The position numbers were made by a program, and so were the translations under genes. A stretch of 19,500 bases of DNA from Promethearchaeota archaeon. Lineage in GTDB: Archaea > Asgardarchaeota > Lokiarchaeia > Sigynarchaeales > SOKP01. Location: positions 1 to 19,500 of the forward strand of contig JAEOTL010000188.1 of assembly GCA_016839845.1 (NCBI GenBank). Reading direction: 5' to 3'. Under the pieces are notes generated by a model. That model made no database searches. It saw nothing but the letters and a program-made list of their open reading frames with translations, and had not been told where the DNA came from. Of this stretch, positions 1-8,256 are shown piece by piece. Numbering within the stretch: the first letter of the stretch is position 1; each line of letters opens with the position of its first letter.

Positions 1-107
1 AAAACTATATTATTTTAAAGATATAATATTCACAGTGTATATGAAATCTGAATAGCTGGAGATTAATAAAAAAGATAAGATGGCTTGAGATAATTACACA
101 TATAAGC

Positions 108-115
108 TTTATAAA
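108..115 (+). promoter_or_regulatory. TATA-like box for the first gene
   Basis: TTTATAAA lies 25-32 bases before the ATG at 140, which predicts a leaderless or nearly leaderless message. A short palindrome AACAG-G-CTGTT (114-124) overlaps its downstream edge. Bases 1-100 show nothing else that I can interpret. Confidence 0.45.
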
Positions 116-139
116 CAGGCTGTTATATAGGGGTTAACA

Positions 140-1798
140 ATGAAATTCTCAAAGAGAGTAAACTTCATGTTGTTTTCATTTTTATTGGGATTAAATATAG
201 CTCTCAGGTACCCTACAATTCAACATGAAATTGGTGCAGATTCTTTCGTCATTCATATACTTGGGAATTCTATAACTCAATTTCATTATGCAAAGTGGAT
301 ACTTCATCCCCTATCGTACATCGGATTGTATCCATTGTCCTACCCAAGCGCCTATCCTTTCCTTGCTGCAGGTGTATCATCAAGCAGTGGTTTGGATATC
401 GAGGGCTCAATCTACATAATTTCCGTTGCCCTTGGACTAATAGGTGTCTTCGGTACCTACTTTCTGGCAAGGGAAATAAAAAACGACGATTTATTTTGTT
501 TTGTGGCTGCACTGACCTTCTCTCTTTCCCCGATTTTCATCCGGACAACATTTTGGCAAGCCTCAACAAGAAATTTGTTTGTGGCCCTCTCTCCAGCATG
601 CATGCTGCTGCTTCTTAAAACCAGGGGGTTTGCCATCAATAGGGTGAACATCCTGTTTGTAATTACCTTACTGACCGTGGGTACAAGTCATAGATTGGGT
701 GTATTCATGATCTTTATTTTAATAGCCTATCTCACAGGTGTGATTCTATATGCTTTCTATAAGCAGATACTCCCTATTGTGGCCAGATCTAAAACAAAGC
801 GAAAGGGGTTTAGGGTGATTGGACCTTTGGCCATTAGTGGGATATTTCTTGTTCTACTTAGTATGTTACTCTCTGGTAACAATCCACTTCAGGGTGCTCA
901 AGGCCTTATGGTTTATCAAGAGACTGTGTTCTTTACAGGTAATTCAATTCATATCTTGGTCCTCAATCTTTTCGTGAGTTTAGCCGGTAGAATCGGATCC
1001 ATGATGATATTTGGAATTTTCGGGTTGGCATACCTGATTTGGAAGAAGAATAAAGGACTTTACGAGGTATTCCTGATTGTATCCATTATATTCATATTCC
1101 CTACCATAGGTATGAGGACGTATTCATCCTACTTTTTTTTGGTATTTTTTTCACTTTTGGCAGGATTTACGTTCTTCAAAATTTTTAAATTCTTTAAACG
1201 AAAGAAGGTCATCGCCTTGGCGATATTGATTGTGGCCCTGATAGCTTCCGTTGGATTCTTCGGCTACATGTTCGATCATTGGAAAGTATCTAAACAGAGC
1301 ATGTCCGAAGCCACTTACGACATTTCGATATACACAAAATACCAGACAAATAACACTTTTATTACGAATGATGGATTGATAGCTGCCAGAGTCGGTGCGA
1401 TATCAGGAAGACCGTGTTTACCCATCGGAGGGGCAACTCTGCAATCTAACGGACCTGAACAGCTAATTTATAATTATCTTGAAGAGGAGGATTTTCAAAT
1501 CATTCCTATTCCCCTGCAAAAAATCAGTGTGGGATCAAATGCATTATACCGCGCAAAAGGTGCAAGTGATGTTGAATTAGATTGGACAACCTTCCATGGT
1601 TCCCACTGTAACCAAGTTCCAGCGAACCTTGTTATAAAGTATAATTTACAATATTTATTAAGTCTTAACAATTATGAAGGAGGATATTGGGCCTATGGAA
1701 GGGTTTACCACTCGCGATTCGTGTCTAGCATATTTGCCGAAAGATATAAGATATACGACAATGGAGTATTAAGTCTCCATTATTTTGAATATGTATGA
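140..1798 (+). CDS. Polytopic membrane protein, probable GT-C type glycosyltransferase
   Basis: The 552-residue product has about ten or eleven hydrophobic segments between residues 7 and 376 (for example 7-23, 91-110, 117-134, 226-246, 329-349, 355-376), followed by a soluble tail of about 175 residues. The layout of many helices, an acidic residue in the first outside loop (D34 in GADSF) and a tail ending in a YDNG-containing strand is that of archaeal GT-C enzymes, which transfer sugar from a polyprenyl-phosphate donor on the outer face of the membrane. I do not see the WWDYG motif of AglB/STT3 or a clear DE pair as in the PMT/ArnT group, so substrate and exact family are open. A TATA-like box at 108-115 suggests a very short leader. 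The downstream GT4 gene follows after 38 bases and is probably co-transcribed. The membrane protein call is secure; the glycosyltransferase call is inference from architecture and context. Confidence 0.72.
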   Translation: MKFSKRVNFMLFSFLLGLNIALRYPTIQHEIGADSFVIHILGNSITQFHYAKWILHPLSYIGLYPLSYPSAYPFLAAGVSSSSGLDIEGSIYIISVALGLIGVFGTYFLAREIKNDDLFCFVAALTFSLSPIFIRTTFWQASTRNLFVALSPACMLLLLKTRGFAINRVNILFVITLLTVGTSHRLGVFMIFILIAYLTGVILYAFYKQILPIVARSKTKRKGFRVIGPLAISGIFLVLLSMLLSGNNPLQGAQGLMVYQETVFFTGNSIHILVLNLFVSLAGRIGSMMIFGIFGLAYLIWKKNKGLYEVFLIVSIIFIFPTIGMRTYSSYFFLVFFSLLAGFTFFKIFKFFKRKKVIALAILIVALIASVGFFGYMFDHWKVSKQSMSEATYDISIYTKYQTNNTFITNDGLIAARVGAISGRPCLPIGGATLQSNGPEQLIYNYLEEEDFQIIPIPLQKISVGSNALYRAKGASDVELDWTTFHGSHCNQVPANLVIKYNLQYLLSLNNYEGGYWAYGRVYHSRFVSSIFAERYKIYDNGVLSLHYFEYV

Positions 1799-1836
1799 TT
1801 AACAAACTTGGATGAGAGCCAAGGAGCTGCGGTTAG

Positions 1837-2946
1837 ATGAGGATATGCTTTATAACTCCGTATTCACCGAAAATTGTGGGTGGTGTGGGTACTTTTTTAA
1901 TAGAGATATGTAAAGATTTAAAGAAAAAGGGAATCGAATCGATAGTATTGACAAAGAAGGTAAAAAATCCCCTGGATGTAGATATCAGGGTAGCTGATAT
2001 CGAGACAGGGGGATTTAAACTTATTAGCGGATTTTTATTTATTATGAAATTGTTGCTTACAGTCTTTAATAAAAGAAAGGAAATAGACATTTTGCACATT
2101 CAAACCCCACACCATCTAACTGCCCCTTGCGTTATACTGGGAAAGATCATCGGGATTCCCACTGTGACTACATTTCATGGAAAGCTTCCAAGAAGTGGAA
2201 ATATCACAGGAAGATTTCTCTTAACGACTGCGGAAAAAGTCGTGATACTGTTTTCGGATGAGTTAACGTTCGTCAGCATGGATTCTAAAAGGTACTATGG
2301 AACTTCACTGGGTGGGATTATACTCAATGGCGTTAATCCCAATAGCTTTCTTAGGGTTCCTGAAGAACGAAAAGCAACACGTAAAAAACTAGATTTAGAG
2401 GGGGATTTCGTAATCCTGTTTCTTGGAAGGTGGGTAGCTCATAAGGGTGTATACACACTCATTGATGTCCTAAGTGAAATATCAGGGAAAACCGAGCAGA
2501 ATGTTAAGCTCTTGTTAATAGGATCCGGAGAGGAAGAAAACGTGAAAAAAAGGATAATTGACCAAAATCTCGTAGGTAAAGCACTTCCCATTGGCAAGGT
2601 AAAAAGCGTAAGGGAATATTACAATTCATCAGATGTGTTTGTGCTATTCACATCACCCCAAGAAGGGTTACCCATTGCGATTTTAGAGGCCATGGCTTGT
2701 GAACTACCTGTTATTGCATCGGATGTGAGCGGAATACCGGAAGTCATTCAGCATCAAAAGAATGGGCTATTGATAAAACTGGACGACAAAAAGGACCTTA
2801 TTGAAAAGATTATTTGGTCCATTGAAAATAAAGACAAGTTATCAATTATTGGGAATAACGCCAGAAAATCAATATTATCATCATACAGCATCGGGAATAT
2901 GACGGATAAGTACATTAAGGTATATAACTCCTGTATAAAGCAATGA
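1837..2946 (+). CDS. GT4 family glycosyltransferase
   Basis: This 369-residue protein has the two Rossmann halves of a GT-B enzyme. The N-terminal half carries a glycine-rich loop (GGVG, 15-18) and the conserved histidine in TFHG (H114). The C-terminal half carries R198 and K203 in the phosphate-binding segment GRWVAHKG, IGSGEEE near 228-234, and the E-x7-E pair E276/E284 in the segment EGLPIAILE, which holds the donor sugar in retaining GT4 enzymes. It should act in the cytoplasm, adding a hexose from a nucleotide sugar to a growing lipid-linked glycan; donor and acceptor cannot be read from the sequence. AAGGAG at 1821-1826 lies ten bases before the ATG. It is the second gene of a rightward pair and ends ten bases from the convergent flavoprotein gene. 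Confidence 0.9.
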   Translation: MRICFITPYSPKIVGGVGTFLIEICKDLKKKGIESIVLTKKVKNPLDVDIRVADIETGGFKLISGFLFIMKLLLTVFNKRKEIDILHIQTPHHLTAPCVILGKIIGIPTVTTFHGKLPRSGNITGRFLLTTAEKVVILFSDELTFVSMDSKRYYGTSLGGIILNGVNPNSFLRVPEERKATRKKLDLEGDFVILFLGRWVAHKGVYTLIDVLSEISGKTEQNVKLLLIGSGEEENVKKRIIDQNLVGKALPIGKVKSVREYYNSSDVFVLFTSPQEGLPIAILEAMACELPVIASDVSGIPEVIQHQKNGLLIKLDDKKDLIEKIIWSIENKDKLSIIGNNARKSILSSYSIGNMTDKYIKVYNSCIKQ

Positions 2947-2956
2947 ACACAGTTCT

Positions 2957-4246
2957 CTATTTTTGAAGGTACATTGAAAGTGATTCAACAGCCTTCATGC
3001 CATTCTCCATTGCATCACACATATCGAAATATTGAAAATAACCCATCCTTCCGGCCAGAAATAGATTTGGTAGTTCTATGGAGGAACGCAACTTTTGAAT
3101 TTTTTCATAGTATTCTATGGTTGGTATTGGATAAGCATAACGCTCTTTATGAACCCTAAGCCCAACCAAATGGTCCTTTTTTATGATGTTTTCATTATCT
3201 AAACTCTTGACCACTTCAGCGACTAAATCTTTCTCCTCTTTCTTCCAAAGTTCGTCTTGATAGAAACAGGGTATTTCAATGCCTAATGAGGTGTATCCCT
3301 CTGGGCAAGTGTTCGGGCTGTATTTTTGCATCTCGTATATCCTGGTAAAAGGTAACTTTCTTGAGCGGAAGAAACAGATTGTGGTATCGGAAAGAACATT
3401 GGGGGTCTTCAATTTGAGAAAAACAAATATCATGGACCGGTACATTAATTCGAACTTCCTACCTAGAATTTCAAAGAGTATCGGAAGAGGTATTGTGGAT
3501 ATTACCGCATCGCAAGGTATTTGTTTATCACCATTATCGGTTCCCATGATGACACTATGAACCTTTTGATTCTTTCTTACAATGGATTTCAATTCAGCAT
3601 TCAAATGTATCTTCCCGCCATTTTCCATAATTAACTCTGCCATCCTTTTCGGGATGGTCTCGATCCCCCCGTTCTTGGGATAGGCCTGCCATTCATTGGC
3701 CAGAGCCGATCTCCCTCTGAACCTGGGTATCACGCGCTTAGGAACCCATTCTGATGAAAGGATTTTCGGAGAAACACCCCAGAACTTGGTTGTGTAACCT
3801 TCAAAATATTCCCTGTATAAATCCCCCCCTCCAAGGAACTTCAGCTGCTCTTCAAAGTTTGGTTTCTTCTTGCGAAAACGGTTCGTATACCTCATTGAAA
3901 GGGAAAAGAATATGCTGAGAGCTTTCTTCGTTGGAAAATCGAAGATGTCCCTCATAATCGGCGGGAAATTGCGGAATTTGCCATTGAAATATGTTTTGGC
4001 AGTGATATTTTTTTCTAGGAGATCGTTGCCAAGCAATTCTGTAATAAAAGTCTTGTATTTCTCGCTGTTGGTGTGTATTACATGTGAACCCACATCGAAG
4101 ATGAAATCTCCATCCGTAATGCTTTTTGCCATCCCACCCACCTTCGATCCAGCTTCAATTAGCTCCACTTCATAGCCATTTTCCAATAATTTTAGCGAGG
4201 AGTAAAGCCCTGTTACACCAGCACCCACAACCACGATCTTTTTCAT
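2957..4246 (-). CDS. FAD-dependent oxidoreductase related to UDP-galactopyranose mutase
   Basis: The 429-residue protein opens with a dinucleotide-binding fold: GAGVTG (8-13), acidic E31, then GG at 37-38. Several stretches resemble UDP-galactopyranose mutase: GSHVIHTN (53-60), the YFNGKFRNFP loop (86-95), GYTTKFWG (150-157), MYRS (268-271), a YP pair (371-372) and the C-terminal AGRMGYFQYFDM (398-409), which matches the FAD- and substrate-contacting GR-Y-Y-DM pattern of that family. The middle segment with YPKNGGIETIPKRM (189-202) looks more like protoporphyrinogen or amine oxidases. It may therefore interconvert pyranose and furanose nucleotide sugars, or be a sister group with another sugar substrate. 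It starts four bases after the upstream GT4 gene, and its ribosome site GAGG sits within that gene's last codons, so the two are probably translationally coupled. FAD binding is secure, mutase activity less so. Confidence 0.8.
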   Translation of the reverse strand: MKKIVVVGAGVTGLYSSLKLLENGYEVELIEAGSKVGGMAKSITDGDFIFDVGSHVIHTNSEKYKTFITELLGNDLLEKNITAKTYFNGKFRNFPPIMRDIFDFPTKKALSIFFSLSMRYTNRFRKKKPNFEEQLKFLGGGDLYREYFEGYTTKFWGVSPKILSSEWVPKRVIPRFRGRSALANEWQAYPKNGGIETIPKRMAELIMENGGKIHLNAELKSIVRKNQKVHSVIMGTDNGDKQIPCDAVISTIPLPILFEILGRKFELMYRSMIFVFLKLKTPNVLSDTTICFFRSRKLPFTRIYEMQKYSPNTCPEGYTSLGIEIPCFYQDELWKKEEKDLVAEVVKSLDNENIIKKDHLVGLRVHKERYAYPIPTIEYYEKIQKLRSSIELPNLFLAGRMGYFQYFDMCDAMENGMKAVESLSMYLQK

Positions 4247-4250
4247 TATT

Positions 4251-5399
4251 CTATCCTCTTTTTATTTTATCGGATGAAAGCAAATCATGATATGCCAGCA
4301 GATATTCTTCTGCAACTTTAGACCACGAAAATTCCCTTTGCACCTTAATCCTTGCCGTTTTTCCAAAGTCAACTCTCAGTTCCTGTGATCCCAATAACTT
4401 ATTCAGTGCCTTGGCAATTGATTCCTCTTTTAAATCTGTCACAAAACCCACTTCCTTTGTTACTACCTCGGGAATATCACCTATCCGAGAGGCAACCACA
4501 GGTAAACCCGATGCCATTGCTTCCAAGACAGTAAGTGGTAGGGTATCCTGGTAACTGATATGGGCAAAAACAGAGATATTTTGGTAAAATGCTCTAAGCT
4601 TATTTCTATCCATTGAACCAAGAAGTTCCACATTATCTTTCAAACCGTGTTCTTTGATTGTATCCTCAACGAGCTTTCGATAATCTCCCTCTCCAACAAT
4701 TTTTAATATGGTACTCGGATGGTCACGGAGCAGCCTTTTGAAGGATTTTATCAAAAGCAGCAAACCCTCCACCTTCTCCTTCCAGACAAAGTTTGATACA
4801 GCCCCTACTATGGGAGATTCTTGCAATTGAGGTGGTGGAGTGAAAAAGGTAGTGTCGACACCCACCCTAATAGCCTTACCAACATCTAGGCCATATTTAT
4901 CTTTCACATCCTTTACCTGGCTTTCGGCTGTTACTGTGGTAAGATCGGACCTTTCAAAAACCTTTCTGACCATGAACTTTTTGATAAACGATATTCGATG
5001 TGGCGGCTGCGTGATATAGGTATGAATCCATTTGAAGGACCTTGCCGAACTCATGGACCCGACAAAGCCAAATTGAATCGCTCCAAAGGTATGGACAATA
5101 TCTGGTTTGATACTCTCGATCTTTAAAACCATATCTCTATGAACGCGCTTCATCTCTCTGTACCCGAACAATTTCTCAAAGAAATTCAAGTCCTTTAATA
5201 TTTTTGTCTTTTCATTGAATGATAATGGCTGTGATTCGAAAGTGAACACGTCCTCATCTTTGTAAGATGGTTCACATGTTGGGGTGAGGATTTTTACCTC
5301 ATGATTCTTTTCCCGAAAAGCCTTAGATAGGCCATGAGTGATTAGAGTGTAGCCTCCAAGAACTGGAAAATAATAAGGAGTAACCAGCACAATTTTCAT
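4251..5399 (-). CDS. GT4 family glycosyltransferase with variant active-site motifs
   Basis: This 382-residue GT-B protein has an N-terminal domain starting VTPYYFPVLGG with the glycine pair at 15-16, and a C-terminal domain with VGEGDY (235-240) and MASGLPVVAS (295-304). Two normally conserved positions differ. The usual Arg of the GR...KG segment is Asn (N203, in SNFVWKEKVEG), a form also known in the BshA group, and the first Glu of E-x7-E is Asp (D285 with E293, in DTLPLTVLE). The protein still looks intact and is of normal length. It probably adds one sugar during cytoplasmic glycan assembly. GGAG lies eight bases before the ATG. The 187-base gap upstream holds a TATA-like box and a palindrome, so it and the flavoprotein gene may have their own promoter. 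Confidence 0.87.
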   Translation of the reverse strand: MKIVLVTPYYFPVLGGYTLITHGLSKAFREKNHEVKILTPTCEPSYKDEDVFTFESQPLSFNEKTKILKDLNFFEKLFGYREMKRVHRDMVLKIESIKPDIVHTFGAIQFGFVGSMSSARSFKWIHTYITQPPHRISFIKKFMVRKVFERSDLTTVTAESQVKDVKDKYGLDVGKAIRVGVDTTFFTPPPQLQESPIVGAVSNFVWKEKVEGLLLLIKSFKRLLRDHPSTILKIVGEGDYRKLVEDTIKEHGLKDNVELLGSMDRNKLRAFYQNISVFAHISYQDTLPLTVLEAMASGLPVVASRIGDIPEVVTKEVGFVTDLKEESIAKALNKLLGSQELRVDFGKTARIKVQREFSWSKVAEEYLLAYHDLLSSDKIKRG

Positions 5400-5427
5400 G
5401 ATCTATTCTCCGGTCATTCAAAGAGAT

Positions 5428-5441
5428 TTCAATAAATTGAA
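5428..5441. promoter_or_regulatory. Palindrome TTCAAT-AA-ATTGAA at a predicted transcription start
   Basis: A perfect 6-base inverted repeat with a two-base centre lies about 30 bases before the GT4 start at 5399. On the minus strand it is about 18-40 bases downstream of the TATA-like box at 5459-5469, overlapping where transcription should begin. A regulator bound here would block initiation; that role is inferred from position only. AT-rich palindromes of this size also arise by chance. Confidence 0.35.
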
Positions 5442-5458
5442 GTAACATCGTCTTTTCC

Positions 5459-5469
5459 TATATATTAAT
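5459..5469 (-). promoter_or_regulatory. TATA-like box for the GT4/flavoprotein pair
   Basis: The minus strand reads TTAATATATAGG. Initiation about 25 bases on would fall near 5438 and give a leader of about 40 bases containing the GGAG ribosome site of the GT4 gene. The box lies in a 187-base non-coding gap between otherwise tightly packed genes. There is also a T-rich run (TTTCTTTTT, around 5575-5585) just past the dehydrogenase stop, which could end the upstream transcript. Confidence 0.5.
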
Positions 5470-5586
5470 TGTTATTTTGGATTATAATTCCTGAAGAAAT
5501 AGTTTGTCCTTTTATTGAGGTTTTCATCGAATAGAGCAAAGCAATCACCTTCCATTTATCGTTTATTAGTCTTTCATAAAAAGAAA

Positions 5587-6942
5587 TCACCCAGATTTAT
5601 TGGGTTTCCCAATTCCCAGATAGATTCCGTCTTCACTGATAGACTTTAAGCCGTTCTTTAAAATATTCTTGCAATCCACAACCACAGGTTTTTCCATGAT
5701 TCTTATCAGGTTTGAGAGGAATTCCTCGGTGAATATGGAATGATCTGCAATGATGATCAGGGCATCTGAATCCTTTATGGCATCCTCTGGATTATTTATT
5801 GATGAATATTTCCCATATTTTGTATCGATCTCCTTGGCAATGGGGTCGAATACCTTGACTTTTCCACCGGAATCTATTATTTGCTCAATAATAACTCTTG
5901 CAGGGGATTCCCTTGTATCGTTTACATCACATTTATAAGCGATTCCCATGACTGTTATGGTGGATTGGGAGATTTTCTTATCAATCTGTCCTAATCCATA
6001 TCTTAAAAGATTGGTTGCGTGAACAGGCATAAAATCGTTGATTTCCGCGCTTAATTCGATAAAACGGGGAATGAAACCATATTTTTTAGCCTGGTAGGAA
6101 AGGTAGAGCGGATCAAGTGGTATACAATGTCCGCCTACACCAGGGCCGGGATAGAAGGGCATAAATCCAAAAGGCTTTGTTGAAGCGATCTTCATAACCT
6201 CCCAGACATCCACACCCATTCTTTCAAAAATTAGGGCCAATTCATTGGCCAGGGCGATGTTAACATCCCTGAATATGTTTTCAACAATTTTCGAAGCTTC
6301 AGCTGTTTTACAGTTTCTTGCCTTGTAAATTTCGGCATTTAAAGCACTCTCATACAGTTTTGCTGCAATTTCGGTACATAACTCGTTAACTCCACCTACA
6401 ACTTTCGGTATGTTCTCAACAGTGTACTTTTTATTGCCTGGATCCACCCTCTCCGGGGAATACGCAACTCCAAAGTCCTTGCCAGCCTTTAACCCACCTT
6501 TTTCGAGCAAAGGTATTATCACCTCGTCTGTGGTCCCAGGATAGGATGTGCTCTCAAGAATCACGAACTGCCCTTCTTTCAGGAACTTTTGAATCGATTC
6601 GCATGCGGTTTTTATATAGGAAAGATCCGGCTTTTTCTCGAAATCCAGCGGGGTAGGGACACAGATGATTAGAAAATCACAATCTCCCAAGTCCTGCTCA
6701 TTCTCCGAGAGAAAAAAAGTTTTATCTATACTTTCTGCCAAATTCGAGTCCGTTACATCTGTAAAAGGTGATTTCCCCTCTCTAAGGACTTCAATGATTT
6801 CTTTCGATTTTTCAAAACCCACGACCTTGAATTTCTTTGACATTGCCATGGCGAGGGGGAGTCCAACATATCCTAGACCGACTATACCGATCTTTGCAGA
6901 CCCATCGAATATTTTATGAAACAGATGCTCTAGTGAAACCAT
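5587..6942 (-). CDS. Nucleotide-sugar 6-dehydrogenase (WecC/WbpA type)
   Basis: This enzyme oxidises C6 of a UDP-sugar to the uronic acid using two NAD+. The 451-residue product is of normal length for the UDP-GlcNAc/UDP-ManNAc dehydrogenase group. Visible landmarks: NAD-binding GLGYVG (22-27) with acidic E44, VPTP (95-98), STSYPGTT (131-138), YSPERVDPGN (161-170, typical of the WbpA/TviB/WecC branch), the central-domain K218 and N222, and the catalytic cysteine C273 in GVGGHCIPLDP. A C-terminal UDP-binding domain with CDVNDTRESP (338-347) completes it. I cannot tell UDP-GlcNAc from UDP-ManNAc by eye. GGGA precedes the ATG. The gene follows a GT4 gene after 35 bases and is probably in one transcript with it. 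It is the only activated-sugar oxidation step in the window and implies a uronic acid in the glycan. Confidence 0.92.
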   Translation of the reverse strand: MVSLEHLFHKIFDGSAKIGIVGLGYVGLPLAMAMSKKFKVVGFEKSKEIIEVLREGKSPFTDVTDSNLAESIDKTFFLSENEQDLGDCDFLIICVPTPLDFEKKPDLSYIKTACESIQKFLKEGQFVILESTSYPGTTDEVIIPLLEKGGLKAGKDFGVAYSPERVDPGNKKYTVENIPKVVGGVNELCTEIAAKLYESALNAEIYKARNCKTAEASKIVENIFRDVNIALANELALIFERMGVDVWEVMKIASTKPFGFMPFYPGPGVGGHCIPLDPLYLSYQAKKYGFIPRFIELSAEINDFMPVHATNLLRYGLGQIDKKISQSTITVMGIAYKCDVNDTRESPARVIIEQIIDSGGKVKVFDPIAKEIDTKYGKYSSINNPEDAIKDSDALIIIADHSIFTEEFLSNLIRIMEKPVVVDCKNILKNGLKSISEDGIYLGIGKPNKSG

Positions 6943-6977
6943 GACTTTATTCCCGTCGATAGAATTGTATACTTATA

Positions 6978-8174
6978 TTAAATAGTTATGGCACTAGATA
7001 TCACATCTTCACAAACGCCCATCACCCTTTCAGCAACATTTTTCCAGCTATGTTCTTTGGAAACCCATGATCTGGCCCTTTCCCCCATTGCAATTCGAAG
7101 GTTTTCATCCTGAAGTAGTTCCAGTACGCTTTTGGTTAAATCATCCAGGTCGTCTGCCCTTACGACTCTGCCTAAATCAAGCTCCTTTATTTCACTTTTA
7201 ATTCCGCAAACATCTGTAGTCACTACCGGTTTTCCGCAGGCCATGTATTCATAGAGCTTTATGGCTGAAAAACTGTATTTTACGTTTCTTTCTATTCCAC
7301 TAAAAGGCCCCACACATACCTCAAAGGTGTTGATGTACTTTGGAACCGTTTCATATGGAACAAATCCAGTAAAGATTATTTTATCTTTTACATCTAATTC
7401 GCTTGCTAAACTCTCCAACTCATTTCTCATTATTCCGTCACCTACGATCAAAAACCTAGCCTCTGGAATTTTTTTTAAAATACTGGGTGCAATCTTAATT
7501 AGTTGTTCAACCCCCTGCCAAGGTGCTAGGTTTCCGATAAAACCAATATATCTATATTTTTGATCCAGCCCCAGTTCTTTTATGCATTTTTCTTTGTTCA
7601 TTGGCCTGAACACCTCGGTGTTAGCCCCATTGTAAATAACAACGATTTTTTCTGGGGGTAGGCCATATTCTTCAGATAGACCCTTTTTCAATCCCTGTGA
7701 AACAACCACAACCGTTCTCACGGATTTGAAAAAATGTATCCAGATTCTATTTCTCAGCGTTTTTGGAATTATTCCTGCTCCACCAGGCATATTCTGCAGT
7801 TCTCTTTCCTTATCAATCAAACCGTTGATCTCCACAACCAGTGGGATTTTTAATAACCTGGATATGGTGTATCCGATCTTGGGAGAGAACCTACGTTCGT
7901 AGATAATTTGTGAGCCATGGTCTTTGGCTATCTTTCTAACAAATAACAACGTTGATAAATTCCGAAAACTGCGGCCTGGCTTATTGAAATACAGGTGAAC
8001 ATTGTTTTGGTTTAAAAGGTCTTTCAGCTCCACGGAACCATCTTCCGTATGAGGTGCAACCAGTGTCACATCATTCCCTATTTTCGCCAATGAGGATACC
8101 TCTTCCCGAACATGCACGGCGTCTCCAGTTTTGTTTTTAATGTTCACGTCCAATGCAAGAAATAGGATGTTCAT
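6978..8174 (-). CDS. GT4 family glycosyltransferase (WbuB-like subgroup)
   Basis: The 398-residue protein has a GT-B architecture. The N-terminal domain includes VVEINGL (113-119), in the acceptor-binding region. The C-terminal domain includes GFIGNLAPWQGVEQL (211-225), VGDG (244-247) and the motif SFSAIKLYEYMACGKPVVTT (301-320). In this motif the second catalytic Glu is present (E309), but the first position of E-x7-E is Ser (S301), and K306 precedes the Glu. The S-x4-K-x2-E-YMA-GKPVV form is characteristic of WbuB/WcaI-like GT4 proteins and so is probably normal for the subgroup. It should add one sugar to a lipid-linked intermediate in the cytoplasm. A TATA-like box at 8203-8212 gives a predicted leader of about eight bases; a G-rich stretch (GGGGGAT) lies just upstream of the ATG. 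Confidence 0.9.
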   Translation of the reverse strand: MNILFLALDVNIKNKTGDAVHVREEVSSLAKIGNDVTLVAPHTEDGSVELKDLLNQNNVHLYFNKPGRSFRNLSTLLFVRKIAKDHGSQIIYERRFSPKIGYTISRLLKIPLVVEINGLIDKERELQNMPGGAGIIPKTLRNRIWIHFFKSVRTVVVVSQGLKKGLSEEYGLPPEKIVVIYNGANTEVFRPMNKEKCIKELGLDQKYRYIGFIGNLAPWQGVEQLIKIAPSILKKIPEARFLIVGDGIMRNELESLASELDVKDKIIFTGFVPYETVPKYINTFEVCVGPFSGIERNVKYSFSAIKLYEYMACGKPVVTTDVCGIKSEIKELDLGRVVRADDLDDLTKSVLELLQDENLRIAMGERARSWVSKEHSWKNVAERVMGVCEDVISSAITI

Positions 8175-8188
8175 CTGTATCTAATCCC

Positions 8189-8230
8189 CCATAATTCTTC
8201 CCATATTTATAACTTCATAGGTAATTATGG
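8189..8230. promoter_or_regulatory. TATA-like box framed by an inverted repeat
   Basis: On the minus strand TTATAAATAT (8203-8212) is a good TATA-like box for the GT4 gene starting at 8174. It is bracketed by a perfect 8-base inverted repeat, CCATAATT at 8189-8196 and AATTATGG at 8223-8230, in an 82-base gap. Paired sites around a TATA box suit a regulator that controls access of the transcription factors. The promoter is moderately supported; the operator idea is inference. Confidence 0.45.
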
Positions 8231-8256
8231 TAGAAGATTTATCTGGAACCCGAGAA

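Noticed and set aside
1685..1699. YWAYG near the end of the first protein, similar to the WWDYG motif of oligosaccharyltransferases
   Set aside because: The key first Trp and Asp are missing, and it lies only 32 residues from the C-terminus instead of early in the outer domain, so I treat it as coincidence.
6978..8174. Loss of the first E-x7-E Glu (Ser301) as a sign of an inactive enzyme
   Set aside because: The surrounding S-x4-K-x2-E-YMA-GKPVV pattern is the normal form in WbuB-like GT4 proteins.
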